Below, in pieces: positions 22,972-34,200 of a stretch of 64,000 nucleotides of DNA. The notes below the pieces were generated by a model. The model did no database searches. It saw only the letters and a program-made list of their open reading frames with translations, and was not told the DNA's origin. Source of the stretch: Theobroma cacao (taxonomy: Eukaryota > Streptophyta > Magnoliopsida > Malvales > Malvaceae); the NCBI RefSeq assembly GCF_000208745.1, contig NC_030859.1, forward strand, positions 15,369,510 through 15,433,509. The letters are read 5' to 3'. Position 1 is the first letter of the stretch; every line of letters begins with the position of its first letter. The position numbers and the translations under genes are program-made.

Positions 22972-23562
22972 TACTTTGAGAGCTATGTATCAGAAAGAGC
23001 TTTTAAAGGGGAAAAAAGGAAAGTGGAGAGAGTTAAGTGCTGTTGAGAATGGTGGGTTTGTGGGGAAGAAGGGGAGAGATTAGAAAAGAAACACGTTTTA
23101 GCAGAGTGTTACACAAATATCGAACCTACATACTACATCAATGAAAGGATAAGAATGCGAAAGGCTGCTTTAAGGTGACTTAAGTGGTATATTCGGTTGC
23201 CTGCATGCAGTCTTTTCTTTAAAGTCCAGTGCAGAAATATTGGACTGAAGCTGTATTGCCATAGGTCTGGTAAGTCTATTCTTGCTTGGAAATAATGAGA
23301 GGCTTGAATTTAAGGAGTAATTGGAACTTGAATGTGCATTTGGTTGCCACCCACAGCCACAGTGAAAAACAAGCTGAAATTTATGATTGCAGTTCAATTA
23401 GTTTGTCAGCCATCATTAACAATGTCATTTTATCTTGCTCTTTGATTAAGCTGTTTGTAAAAATTATCCTGACTGATTTAATACCATTTACAACACTTCA
23501 AATGAGGATGCTATGTCTACATTTCTTATATATATGAAGATTCTTGAGTGCCACAGCTTTTG
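22972..23562. other. Carrier 3' flank, no further gene seen
   Basis: This is the probable 3' UTR and downstream region of the carrier gene. The open frames here lack recognisable similarity. Confidence 0.5.
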
Positions 23563-23620
23563 CCTCTTGCTTTTAGCTTTTGTATATCACATATGAAACT
23601 CAAATGGCAAAAGCAAGAGG
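23563..23620 (+). other. Small-RNA-like hairpin
   Basis: Arms CCTCTTGCTTTTAGCTTTTG (23563-23582) and CAAATGGCAAAAGCAAGAGG (23601-23620) pair over about 16 of 20 positions around an 18-nt loop. Neither arm matches a plant miRNA that I know. It could be a chance or MITE-derived hairpin. Confidence 0.35.
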
Positions 23621-23756
23621 GTTACAATTATTGCTTATAAAAGGGGAGTTATTCCTATTGCTTTCTATTCTTATTCCCCTCATCTTACTCTCACAAACAA
23701 TTTTTCATGTCATAAATCTTTTCTAAAGGAATGGGAAAAGTAGAAGAGTTATAACT

Positions 23757-23759
23757 CAA

Positions 23760-23790
<31 letters not shown>

Positions 23791-23791
23791 T
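23757..23791. repeat. (AAT)n microsatellite
   Basis: About eleven uninterrupted AAT units lie next to the MITE at 23803. Confidence 0.95.
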
Positions 23792-23802
23792 GATTAAAAA
23801 AA

Positions 23803-24154
23803 GGACATAATATTTGAAAAAATTCTTGAATTATTTAAAAAATATAAATAAGTTTTTATGATTACTAATTAATTAATCGTTATTAGTTAAAATGTTATTT
23901 ATTTTTTTTACTCATGTAATGTTAATGTAGATGGTTAAAAGTATTATATGGTTATATGATAATGTCACGTTAACATGCAATGTCATAATTTATAGAATGA
24001 TAAATAATATTTTGATTAATAATAATAATCAAATATTAATCATAATTGTTTATTTGATTCAGATTCAAAATATAAATATTTGGTAATATAATTAAAAATG
24101 AAAATTTACTTAAATTTTTTTGAAATAATTGAAGGCTTTTTTAAGTATTATACC
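23803..24154. mobile_element. MITE-like element, copy 1
   Basis: Terminal inverted repeats of about 45 bp pair GGACATAATATTTGAAAAAA with the complement of the right end (GGTATAATACTTAAAAAAGC), continuing through 'cttgaattatttaaaaaa'. The interior shares words with 44087-44505 ('aatgtcatg/acatgtcata', 'gtaatgttaatgt', 'ttttgattaataataa'). There is no coding sequence. It ends about 530 bp upstream of the glutaredoxin-like gene. Confidence 0.6.
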
Positions 24155-24342
24155 TTAAAAATAAAAGGAACGAAAAAGAAAACTACAAAGGGGAGGGAAA
24201 GCTAATCAAAAGGAAACGAAGCACATACTCGAGTAGTCAAGCTGTTGGGCCCCTACAAAAGTAAATTATGACCGTTACCCATTCCCTCTTTTCTGCTTTT
24301 ACAAACTCTTACCTGTAACTACACCCGCCTCTCTCTATTCCC

Positions 24343-24384
24343 CACGTGTCCATTCCTATTTGTCCTGAAATCAATCTGCACGTG
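24343..24384. promoter_or_regulatory. Two G-boxes upstream of the glutaredoxin-like gene
   Basis: CACGTG occurs at 24343-24348 (CCCACGTGTC, ABRE-like) and at 24379-24384 (within palindromic GCACGTGC), about 300-345 bp before the ATG. Paired G-boxes are typical of ABA- or light-responsive plant promoters; the role here is inferred. Confidence 0.5.
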
Positions 24385-24687
24385 CTACTGTTTTGATGGC
24401 CTCAGTTCACCTATCTAGAACAAAATTCCTGATACTGTCTGCATTGGATTCTTTCTCCTTTTCTGAGATACATTTTAAAATATCAGCTTTCTACCCGTTG
24501 AACCTCAGGCCACCACCATTCTGTCTCTTCATTCTTTGCTTTAATCTTTTTCACCTGTTAGATTTAACACCAAATCCTCAATTTTATTTCAATTTTCTTC
24601 TGTCTTTATCCCAAACCAGATCGAATTTAACATTGGGTTTGTTTGTTTTTTTTGTTTTCTGGGGTGGAAAATAAAGGAGAGAAAAGA

Positions 24688-25827
24688 ATGAAGAGTGTGA
24701 AAGGAAAGTTTATGAAGAAGCTGAAATCAATCAAACCAGTTGGTTACCTAAAGCCAGATCGAGTTCTTCAAGTATTTGCAATTGATGGGTTCATTGATTC
24801 TTGTCCCAAGACCCCAAATCTCAATGAACAACCCAAGTTGTTCAGCAAAGAATCAGAGCAAGACAAGATTAAAGAGAGCTGTGTGACAGTTGAACAACAT
24901 CCCGAAGTCATTGATGTAGTAGAGCTAATGAAAGATCTTGAAGACGACGATGAAGAAATGGATTGGAATGATGGGGTTGATGACAAAGAGAATATTAGGC
25001 CGACAACGAAGGCAAATATTGATGTAGTTGTTGAGAAAGAGAATGTGAATTTTCCCGTGAAACTTGAGACAGGGAATCGTAGGCAGAGCACCCCATTATC
25101 GGAGATTGATGTCTCCTCCTTTCGGAAGCCGGATTTGAACACTTGTACTCTCTTCGACCCTAACCTACTGGCTGCCTTTGAACAAGCTGTGAAGGAGCAT
25201 ATCAAGATGAGTGAAGAAGAAAGAAAAGCAAGAATTGAGCAAGAGAATCTTGAAAAGAGCGAAAACGAGCCCCCACAAAAGACTCGCCGCATAGATGATG
25301 ACCTTGTTGATGTAGTCGTTGATGATGATGATGATAATGAGGGTGATCCTCTTTTAGGTTTTGAAGAGAAGTGTCCTCCTGGAGGTGATGGATCAGTCAT
25401 CCTTTACACGACGACTCTCAAAGGAATAAGAAAGACTTTCGAGGGTTGTAACAGCGTCAGGTTTCTATTGGAGAGTTTCAGGGTCATTTTCTATGAAAGA
25501 GATATATCGATGCATACAGAGTACAAGGAAGAGTTGTGGAGGATTTTGGATGGCAAAGTAATGCCTCCAAGGCTTTTCATAAAAGGGAGATATATTGGTG
25601 GAGCAGAAGAGGTTCTCACTTTGCATGAGCAAGGGAAGCTTAAGCTTCTCTTTCAAGGCATTCCTGCTGATACATCCAATGCCCCCTGTGAAGGCTGCGC
25701 CGGAGTTAGGTTTGTGCTTTGTTTCAAATGCAACGGCAGTCACAGGATCATTGCCGATGATGGGTTGTCCAGTAAATGCCTGCAGTGCAATGAGAATGGT
25801 TTGATTATTTGCCCCATTTGCTGCTGA
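24688..25827 (+). CDS. Glutaredoxin-like protein with Cys-rich tail (379 aa)
   Basis: This is a single-exon gene. Start 24688 gives MKSVKGKFMKKLKSIKPVGY, the usual basic start of this plant family. An in-frame ATG at 24643 would add 15 residues (MFFLFSGVENKGEKR) that look like leader translation. Residues 1-230 are mostly charged and low-complexity, with acidic runs at 83-92 and 207-220. Residues 234-324 are a glutaredoxin-fold domain (GDGSVILYTTTLKGIRKTFE, then MPPRLFIKGRYIGGAEEV, the TVP-like and GG glutathione-binding parts). The redox CxxC is missing: only C254 sits near its place (TLKGIRKTFEGC). Residues 334-378 hold four CxxC pairs (CEGC, CFKC, CLQC, CPIC), which can bind two metal ions. 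Relatives are plant 'glutaredoxin family' proteins of uncertain biochemical role, so oxidoreductase activity is doubtful. Confidence 0.92.
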   Translation: MKSVKGKFMKKLKSIKPVGYLKPDRVLQVFAIDGFIDSCPKTPNLNEQPKLFSKESEQDKIKESCVTVEQHPEVIDVVELMKDLEDDDEEMDWNDGVDDKENIRPTTKANIDVVVEKENVNFPVKLETGNRRQSTPLSEIDVSSFRKPDLNTCTLFDPNLLAAFEQAVKEHIKMSEEERKARIEQENLEKSENEPPQKTRRIDDDLVDVVVDDDDDNEGDPLLGFEEKCPPGGDGSVILYTTTLKGIRKTFEGCNSVRFLLESFRVIFYERDISMHTEYKEELWRILDGKVMPPRLFIKGRYIGGAEEVLTLHEQGKLKLLFQGIPADTSNAPCEGCAGVRFVLCFKCNGSHRIIADDGLSSKCLQCNENGLIICPICC

Positions 25828-28480
25828 ATATGATTGTCACTCTCTTTTTTGCTTTGTCTTCTCTTGATTCTACTGTATTTTGTTTGGGTGTTATCATAGT
25901 CATTTGTCCAAATCCTTGGTATTCTTTTTTATGAACAGAAGATGGAAATTGCCAGATACTAATGTAAAATTGATAAATATACTGAATTAATGTATCATGC
26001 TTTTGGAGCTTTCCAAGCTTCCTCTATGTTTTGTTGGGAATATAACAGGTACAATTCCACTTCAACAACACATTTAACTCGTATTCATAAGCTTCTTAAT
26101 CCTCTGTTGAATATTTTGGGATTCAATAGTTTAGCATTGCTTTTGGCAGCTTCTTCATTTGCTCCCAGTTGATCCTTGTATCTATTCAGATTCAGGCATA
26201 CTTTGCAGAGGTAATTTTTCGAGAAGATCCTGCTAAATATATAACTCCAGGATGATAGCAGTTGGAACTTTGGGTTACTTCCCTTCCTGGCTGACAGTTG
26301 AAATTCCATACTAATAAGGCAAAAACAGGCATCTTTCTCCACCTGTATTACAATTGTGCAACAATAGAATGAACTTGCTTCTAGATCAAGAAATTTGTTT
26401 CAAACTTTGGAGTTTCTCATTGTCATTTTGCATTTGATTTGGAGGTTCAGATTACAGGCCATGTACAATATGTCAATATCCAACAATCAAACCTAAAAAC
26501 TTAAGCTGAGAAGTTAGACCAGACTAATACCAACTGTTCAACCTAGAATGCTACAGGATAAATCCAAACTGATATTATACCATCTGCTATAAGACAGTTT
26601 TCATCACATAAAATGCAGATTAATACTTCCAGTAATTATCTAAATATTAGATGCTAAGTGACACGAATATATCAGCAAATGTTAAAAGAATTTATCAAAC
26701 TCACTTATAGTCAACTTAAACAATAATCAGTCTTACAAAAAAAAATAATATTAATCCTGATGAGCACAAATTTACAGCATCCCACTCAAAAATTATTTAC
26801 CAATATAAACCAGCGATGAGATCGTGACTTGATAAATTCCCTACTCCATGAACAAAATTTCAGCACTCAATACTTTTCTTTCAAGAAACCATCAGCAATA
26901 ATTTTTCTTCGGCCCCAAAACAGTTGGGAAATAAATGTAGAATGAATACATGGACACTGCGTAGGCCTCTCATAACCAGGCTCCAGAAATTACATCAACT
27001 AGTAGGGTCATTGTCTCCAGAAGTCCTATCATGACATTCACATGTGAGGAAATTTTTTTGATGTTTGCTTAGAGAAGTTGGATTCAGTAGAAGTTAATTA
27101 CAAACATCTCTCCTATATATCCCTCATTATTCAAGCTCCAGATCAAACAATTGGAGTAAGGAAGACAACGCCGGATGAATCATACTTTACCAGCAATATA
27201 CTAGGACTGATAGGCCAACCAGTGCAACATGAACCAGCACAAACATCCTAGCCTATACAACCCATTTGCCCCAAAAAAACCTCTAGGTCTCAAGCAACTT
27301 TAGAGGCTGCATCATGTTTTCTTTGTTGGTCTGCTAATGCTTACACATCTAGCATCCATGAATCCTTGAGACACCATAGTTTCCAATGTCTAGCAAAGCT
27401 AAAGCTAAGGATTCAACTTCAGAGGTTATATCATCTGCTCTTCGCCAATTCATATATGTTAAACAGAATCAGAACACCACAGATTCACATCTTTTTCAGC
27501 TTCAAGGGCATGGTTTAACCATTTCCTGGGAGCTTTTAGGATTTTCAATCTGAGTAGCTTTTCTGGTGGCTTGCCTGATCTTCAATTGAGCTTTGACAGC
27601 AACTGATAGTCAAGTCATTCCATCTTTGCTTATCAGGTGTTACAAGTTATAATATTCCTACACATAAAAGACCTGTGAAGTAATATGGTCTCATCAGAGC
27701 CCTCTTGACAGCAGCATTGGAAGAGAAAAGCTAGAATGATAGTGCTGAAACACAAAAGCATGCAGAAGTGGTTCCAAGAGATTTGCTTACAAAAGCTTCT
27801 GGTATTCCTAACCACAAATGATAAGAAAATAGTGGCACCCTAGTAAGAGCACCGTGAAACTCCTCATTTCCAAATCCTGAACCAATAAATAGTCCAATCA
27901 TTTAATTCTAGGGTTGAGAATTTCGTAAGCAAGCAATAAGAAATTTGAAGTACGTTTAATGACTATTTTTGAGAATACTACTTTGAGTCTAAATAATTGG
28001 TCAATGTTAGCCAAGTTACTAATAAAGAAAAATAGACCAGAGTATAATAAAACCTTAATTAATGGACATTTTGGCAATTCAGATATACTTTGCTGATATC
28101 AATGATTGGAATATGTATTTGGAAGAAAATTTGTTTTCGCTGATGCAATCAAGTTACATATTCTTGCCATGAATTTTGAAAAATTCAGACAATTCTACAT
28201 GGCTTAGATGTTTGTATCAAACAAGCAAATCATGGGGGTTAGCATCTTGGCAGCATTTTTGTTGGAGCCAGGCACAGCACAAGACTACAAAGGTTATTCC
28301 AGCTCTACCTGTGAAATTTGATGCTTAAAGGCTCCACCTACAAAAAGGGAAAGTCACAGAGTGACAAGGCCAACGTTCCATCATCCTGATCCTATCAATT
28401 TCACTGAAAAAATCATAAAACTTAAGTAAAACTCAGGATAAAATAATGAACCGAACCTAAGATGTAATATTTCAGCATGT
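25828..28480. other. Intergenic region, no gene supported
   Basis: The glutaredoxin-like 3' UTR probably occupies the first few hundred bases. Short frames on both strands lack recognisable domains or codon patterns. If the minus-strand locus at 29158-30240 is transcribed, its downstream exons or 3' UTR could lie here. Confidence 0.4.
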
Positions 28481-28561
28481 TCTGCGTAAGCACTCCTAAA
28501 AAATGTGTCTGGCTCTGCGAGGAGTAGTAGTGGGGGAGGTCTCCCACCGCACTGACCCTTT

Positions 28562-28663
28562 TTTGGCACAGCAGGAGGACCATTTTTCCACTGAAGCCTA
28601 GTGGAAAAAAAGGGTCCAATGTGGTGGAAAGGACTCCCCAACACACCTCCCCACAGTGCCAAA
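28562..28663. repeat. Long imperfect hairpin, MITE-like
   Basis: The outer arms are TTTGGCAC (28562-28569) and GTGCCAAA (28656-28663). The inner arms GGACCATTTTTCCACT (28577-28592) and AGTGGAAAAAAAGGGTCC (28600-28617) surround a 7-nt loop. The local sequence is much GC-richer than its flanks and resembles the 'TTTGGCAC' ends of small plant DNA transposons. No target duplication was found. Confidence 0.45.
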
Positions 28664-29157
28664 TGGTACCTAAGTTCTAATAACTACATCAAATATGGCA
28701 CTTCAGGACCAGGTATCACCAATGCAGGAAAGAGAAATCTGAAATCTTAAACGAGCATTATATCAAGCAATTTACAGAGTTCTCAATTGTACCATTTCAA
28801 TCTATAAGAAAAAAGGAAAACAATTAGACTGGAGACAATTTCATATGCTCTACATGCAGAAGCTTTCAACTCAGAAAATTGTAACATCCAATTCAAAGAT
28901 AGTGCCAACTCTCAGAAACTTTTACTTAAATTTTCTTAAGAAAATCTGCTTTCCTTTCAAAAAGGAAAAAAGAAAAAAAAAAGGATAGTGCCAATTTAGG
29001 TTGATAAGACCTTGCAAGACGATTTAATAAGTATTTACTAAATGTTACAAAAAAGTACAACCCAAGTTCCTAGTGATTGCTACCAGTCTAGCAGAGGTTC
29101 AAGGTTCCATGATCAGCTCTGATCCTCTAAAAATATAAAAATGTACAATATAGTAAC

Positions 29158-30240
29158 TCATCTATAAAAACATATGCTAAAGTGCCCCAGTAATACCATT
29201 AACCATGACCAATAATGTGCCCCGAGCCAAAAAAGCATGCCATCGAAATTTAAATTCCACAGTATAGATGATGAGTCATTCAGTGATTGGGCAATTATAT
29301 TTTTCTCAAATAACATATTTTTAAGTACGAAAGTTAAAAAAAATAATAAATAAATATTATAGTCCACAAACACAGATTCCTTCTGTAAACTTCTAGATCC
29401 CTTTGTCAATGCCCCAGTCACCATTTTTTCCACCATACCAAGCTGCAACGTCATCTTCATCTGTTGTTCCTCATCTGCAGATAGCTTCTCTTTCCTTCTT
29501 TCCAACGTTCACTTTCTATACCCTTCCCCTCTTGATTCCAAGTCTCAAACAGTCAAACCATTACCTAAGGAAGCTTAACATTTCTTTCTCTTTCTATTTG
29601 TATGTATTCCCTGCTTTTTTATTCCTTTTTTCCGGAAAAATATTCCACTTTTATAATTAATTAATAAATAAAAACAGCCCTCTCACTAACCAAACCCGGA
29701 TTTTCTCACTAATAAAACAACTTACAATGCAAAATCCTTGCTTTTTTCCTCTGCAAATCAAACTCATCTCACTGAGATTCCTTATCCCAAATATCCCCCA
29801 AGAATCAAAATAACAAAAACCCATCTTAACCCTCAAGCCTGAATACCTGAAAACCATATTTCCCAAATTTGAGCAAAATCAAAGAAACCTGCAAATCACA
29901 AAAAATAAAATAAAATAAAATTTGGAGCCACATGGCTCAAGGCCAGCAAAATGTGTTTGTGTGCAAGTGAATCTTGCTTGGTTGTGTTGAAATTGAAAGT
30001 TCAAAGGAGGGACAATGAGATTTGAAGAGGGAAATCAAGAGGCTTGTGGAAAGAGTAAGTACTGAAGCAATGTTGGGAGGAGAGAGGAAGAAGAAAAGAG
30101 TGAGGGTAAAGAGTTAGACATGCTCCATTGAGGAAGGGATTGGTTTATGGTGGTGGTGGAGGATAGGTATTAGTGAGGAAGAGATCTGGAGAAGAAGAAG
30201 AACAAAGAAAGAAAATAGAAAGAAAAAATAACATAACAAG
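29158..30240 (-). other. Possible minus-strand transcribed locus, unknown
   Basis: Read on the minus strand, 30240-29880 looks like a plant 5' leader: C/T-rich with 'ttcttcttcttctccag', CCACCACCACC and a consensus acceptor TTGTGATTTGCAG near 29889. Further on, 29505-29375 reads MERRKEKLSADEEQQMKMTL then QLGMVEKMVTGALTKGSRSL, preceded by a TATCTGCAG acceptor-like sequence. I recognise no family. It may be a long noncoding RNA, or a gene whose other exons I could not find. Purely sequence-compositional evidence. Confidence 0.25.
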
Positions 30241-31009
30241 TAAAAAAGAAGGAAAAACAAAAATGATGATGTGTATCCAAATTCATATTATATGGCATTT
30301 AATTTTCTTTGTAGTCTCACACATGTTGTCTTTTTATTAGCTCACAGACATCATCAGCCAAAGTTAACGGTGTCATTAATTAGGGGCAATTAAGCATATT
30401 TTTTTATAGTTGAGGTATGAGATTGTACATTTTTTTCAGTTCACATACCAAACTCAACAATTTCTCATAGTTCAGGTACTATTTATGTAATTAACTCTTG
30501 TCCAAATGCACTAAAATGATAATACATGATATAGAGAACAAGCCACTTTAACATTACACCCTTCCATCTGATAAATCAACCAAATAACTACAATGAGATC
30601 AAGCAATTCAGAGCATGCTGAATGACCTATCGAAAAAATAGGATGCAGGGAATCTAAAAGTTGAATTAAAGACATAAAATCCTCTCTGTGCAGGCAATAA
30701 GGTATGGATTTCAAAGCTTAAATTCAAGACTCATTAAGGTTGGCATATCAATGCAGATATATATCATTAAGATTGGGAAATAAATTGGTTTAGCCAGTGT
30801 GTGGTATAACACAGAACGAGAAGCCATACAGAAGTAAAGAATTTCCCATTTTATTTCACTGATTACAGCATACAAAACACCTATTTGACTTAACAGGCAG
30901 TCTTCTAACAATTTCAAGTGGTCCCATTTATTCCAAAATCAAGATGATATGTTATATATAAATAAATAAATAGATATATGGAGAGAGAGAGAGAGTAACA
31001 GAAGATTAA

Positions 31010-31260
31010 CATTTACTAAGAACTGCACCTAGATGTCTCAGAGATGTTAATTTATCCCAGTTTAATGGGTCTGTATGCCCTGCAGAAGCATTGTTCTTTT
31101 TGCTTCTCCTCCCGTTGGAGTTCAGTTCCCCCACTTTTTGCTTGAGAGTAAAGATAAGACAATGACTGCAGTCATGAAACCAAAGTTAGTTTGCAAGTGA
31201 TATCATCAGTTCTTTGGCAACCTGCACATATTCTGGCAATCTCTTGGAGAATTAGCTATG
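31010..31260 (-). pseudogene. Tandem copy of the solenoid gene's last exon
   Basis: This unit repeats 31261-31511 at a 252-bp offset. Both contain AAGAACTGCACCTAGATGTC, 'aagacaatgactgcag.catgaaac.aa', 'gaagca...ttctt..ctt..cc' and 'atcatcag'. The functional exon lies in the second unit. On the minus strand this copy is frame-broken with early stops and lies downstream of the gene's stop codon, so it is 3' UTR or flank. Confidence 0.8.
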
Positions 31261-31289
31261 TCATTTATCAAGAACTGCACCTAGATGTC

Positions 31290-34200
31290 TCAAAGACGAG
31301 CATTTATTTTATCCGAGTCTAATGGTTCTGTCGCCCCTGGAGAAGCAGAGCTTTCTTCGCTTTCCCTCCCTTTGGAAGTCACAACCTCACTTTTAGCTTG
31401 AGAAGAAAGGTAAGACAATGACTGCAGCCATGAAACTAAAGTGGGTTTACGTGTGACATCATCAGATTCAGCGACCTGGGCATATAACTCATTAAGAACC
31501 ATGATCTGGCCAGTTTTTGGTAGTTGGACAGTGAGTTGTGCCAACGACTTCATTAGAGCTGGTAGGACCTGCACAAATGAGTAAATGATAATATTATCTA
31601 GCAGACACCATGGCCATCAAATACTGACAAGCTAATTATTTTCAACAGCATCTAGTCTGGGCAGTTCTGATTGTGAAATGCAATATGAGGTCACTGTTTA
31701 TAGCATATATTTCCTGTTTAATACTTAACAACAGTATTACGTTTATTTCACATGAAGTGGCATAAAAGCAACACAAAAGCAATAAACCAACAATCAACAT
31801 GGAGAGAACTAGCGAGAGCAGCACCCGATTTTAACTTGTCAAACCCTTTAAGAGAAAAGAGATGTAAAAGAATGGTGAAAATTGCATCTTGTGCACCAAA
31901 AGAACTTAGCATATGTCAGTATTTACCTGTATATCAACAAGGGAAATAAGACGCAAAAGCAGCTCTAGGATTTTTTTACAAGGCTCCAGGCCTCCTTGCC
32001 AGTTCTTCCAATCCTCAGCTTTTAAAGTGGAAGCATCACTGCAGAGCTTATTAGCGTTATCAACAAGACAGTTAATGCAATAAAATATTGCCGGGCTACC
32101 AGCAGGAAGGTGTCGAACCAAGGCTACAACTCCTGAAGCCATACCCTCAAAAGGAGTAATGCCAGGAAATCCCTATATTAAAAGTAATAGAAAAATTAAT
32201 TTAGTCCCAAAAGTTTGATATACTGTCACTTTCACTAAATTTTAGGTACCTCTAAAGATCTTTGCATGTAATAGAAAACAAGTTGCTCCTTTAGCAACAC
32301 TCTTTCATCCTCTGAGTCTTTTCCTGAAGACATGAATGCCACAAACATAGAATGTGAGGCTCGAGCTACTTTTCCGTTTGGATGTCCCATATATCTAATC
32401 ACCTTTGTTATCAGGAATCATTGTTTATATCATTTAACATATATAATAAATTTTCCAAGTAAGGTAAATATGTATTTTAGGATACAAAAACATAGTTGGA
32501 GCAACCACCATCCTAAATTCACGAGCAGGCAATTGTTCAATGCAAGTTGGAATAACCCGCACATAAAACAAAACACGAGCAGTTTGCACCTCATCCTTGG
32601 ACCATTCATATTCCATTTTCTGCTCAGAAGAAAAGTCTACAAAACAAAATTCAAATCTCCATAAAACAAACAATAGAAAAACTCATCTAGGAACTTCAAA
32701 CTGCAGAACTACTGGAACTTAGGCTCTGTTTGTTTCTCAGAAATGGGCCTCCAAAAAAAATTTTCTGAAAATGTTGATATTTTCTATTTTTCTATTGTTT
32801 GGATGACTTGGTGCAAAATATTTTTTGTTGTTTGGCTGTTCTCTAGAAAACTTTCATTCTTGTCAAAATAGTAATATTGACATAACTATTAAATTATATT
32901 TATTAATATAATAAAAATATTGTTAAAATATTAAAAAAAAGCAATATTTATAATGTAAATATTTTTAAAATATTTATCATTAATAATCAATAGTAACATC
33001 TAGTATTAAAATATTTAAAATATTAATATTTACTATTAAAATCATTAAATGTATTATTTATTATATTAATATATACTATTTATTGTTAAATAGTAATATA
33101 ATTGTTATTAAATATTAAAAAATATTTGTCATTATTAATAATATTCGAAACCGTAATATGTAATATTAAAATATTTTAAAAATTTTATATTACTAATTTA
33201 ATATCTTAAATTTAACTAAAATAAAATAAAATAAATTATTTATAAACTTAAGAATATATCGATTCAGGCCGAGCTCAGACCTAAAATCCTATCCAAAGCT
33301 CGACTGAGTCAGGTAAATAGGCCCATATACAGGTCTAGTTAAGTGGCAGGATTTGTTTTGAGTGTTGGTTAGTCTGGCAATTGCCTTAAGCTTTTGTAAA
33401 CTAGAAGAAAATTTTAAAGTTTTAAGGTCCATTTTCCATTGACTATTATGATTTTCTGCTGACCCTCCCATTTCCTGCTAACCAAACATCAGAAAATGCA
33501 GAAGTCAATATTTAGAAGCCAATTTCTGCAAAACAAACAGAGCCTTAGTAACCTAACACTCAGTTATAATTGCACATAAATAATCACCTTGCCAAGTGGT
33601 CAAGTCAACATAGGAGGGCACTGATTCCACAAAAGAGACGCAGGCAGCCTCATTTTCCTGAACACATGCAACAACCTTTCGAATGGTATCCATATATTCT
33701 GGCAAATGCATACGTCGAAAATACTCTAAGCAAGAGAAAGAAACTAATATCTGCACTGCTTTCTCCCTCTGCATTTCTTGAGATAGGTTTGAATTTAGTC
33801 TGTGCTTTGTTACAGCCAGAGCAAAAACCACAACCATAAGAAAAGCAGACTCTGCAATTTTCTCCAAATCCGCTAGCAGCTCATCCTTTCTGCCACGAAG
33901 GAACAAAGCAACCTGTCGGTGACCAGAGTAGACATCCTGACAGTAGTCCCATATAAAACTCTCCACTAAACTTTTGCTCTCCTCATCTGCTGAGACATAC
34001 TGATTGCAGAAAACACCAGTTATGGCACCTGCTTCCTTAAAAAGAACACTGTCTAGATGTTTTTTAATCTCATTAAGCCCCAATTCAGACCCAATGCTAT
34101 GGAGGAACTGAAGAATCTGCATGTATAAGTGCCTTAAGGGAAAGATTTCTCTTAACAAGGCTGAAGCCAGGCACACAAGCACAGGGGCACTGAAACATAT

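Noticed and set aside
24768..25400. 210-codon minus-strand frame opposite the glutaredoxin-like gene
   Set aside because: It is a Ser-rich shadow of the acidic coding region on the plus strand.
29001..29025. AAGACCTTGCAAGACG resembles the core of the TAS3 tasiR-ARF
   Set aside because: Only the central dozen bases match, the flanks differ, and no miR390 target site was seen nearby.
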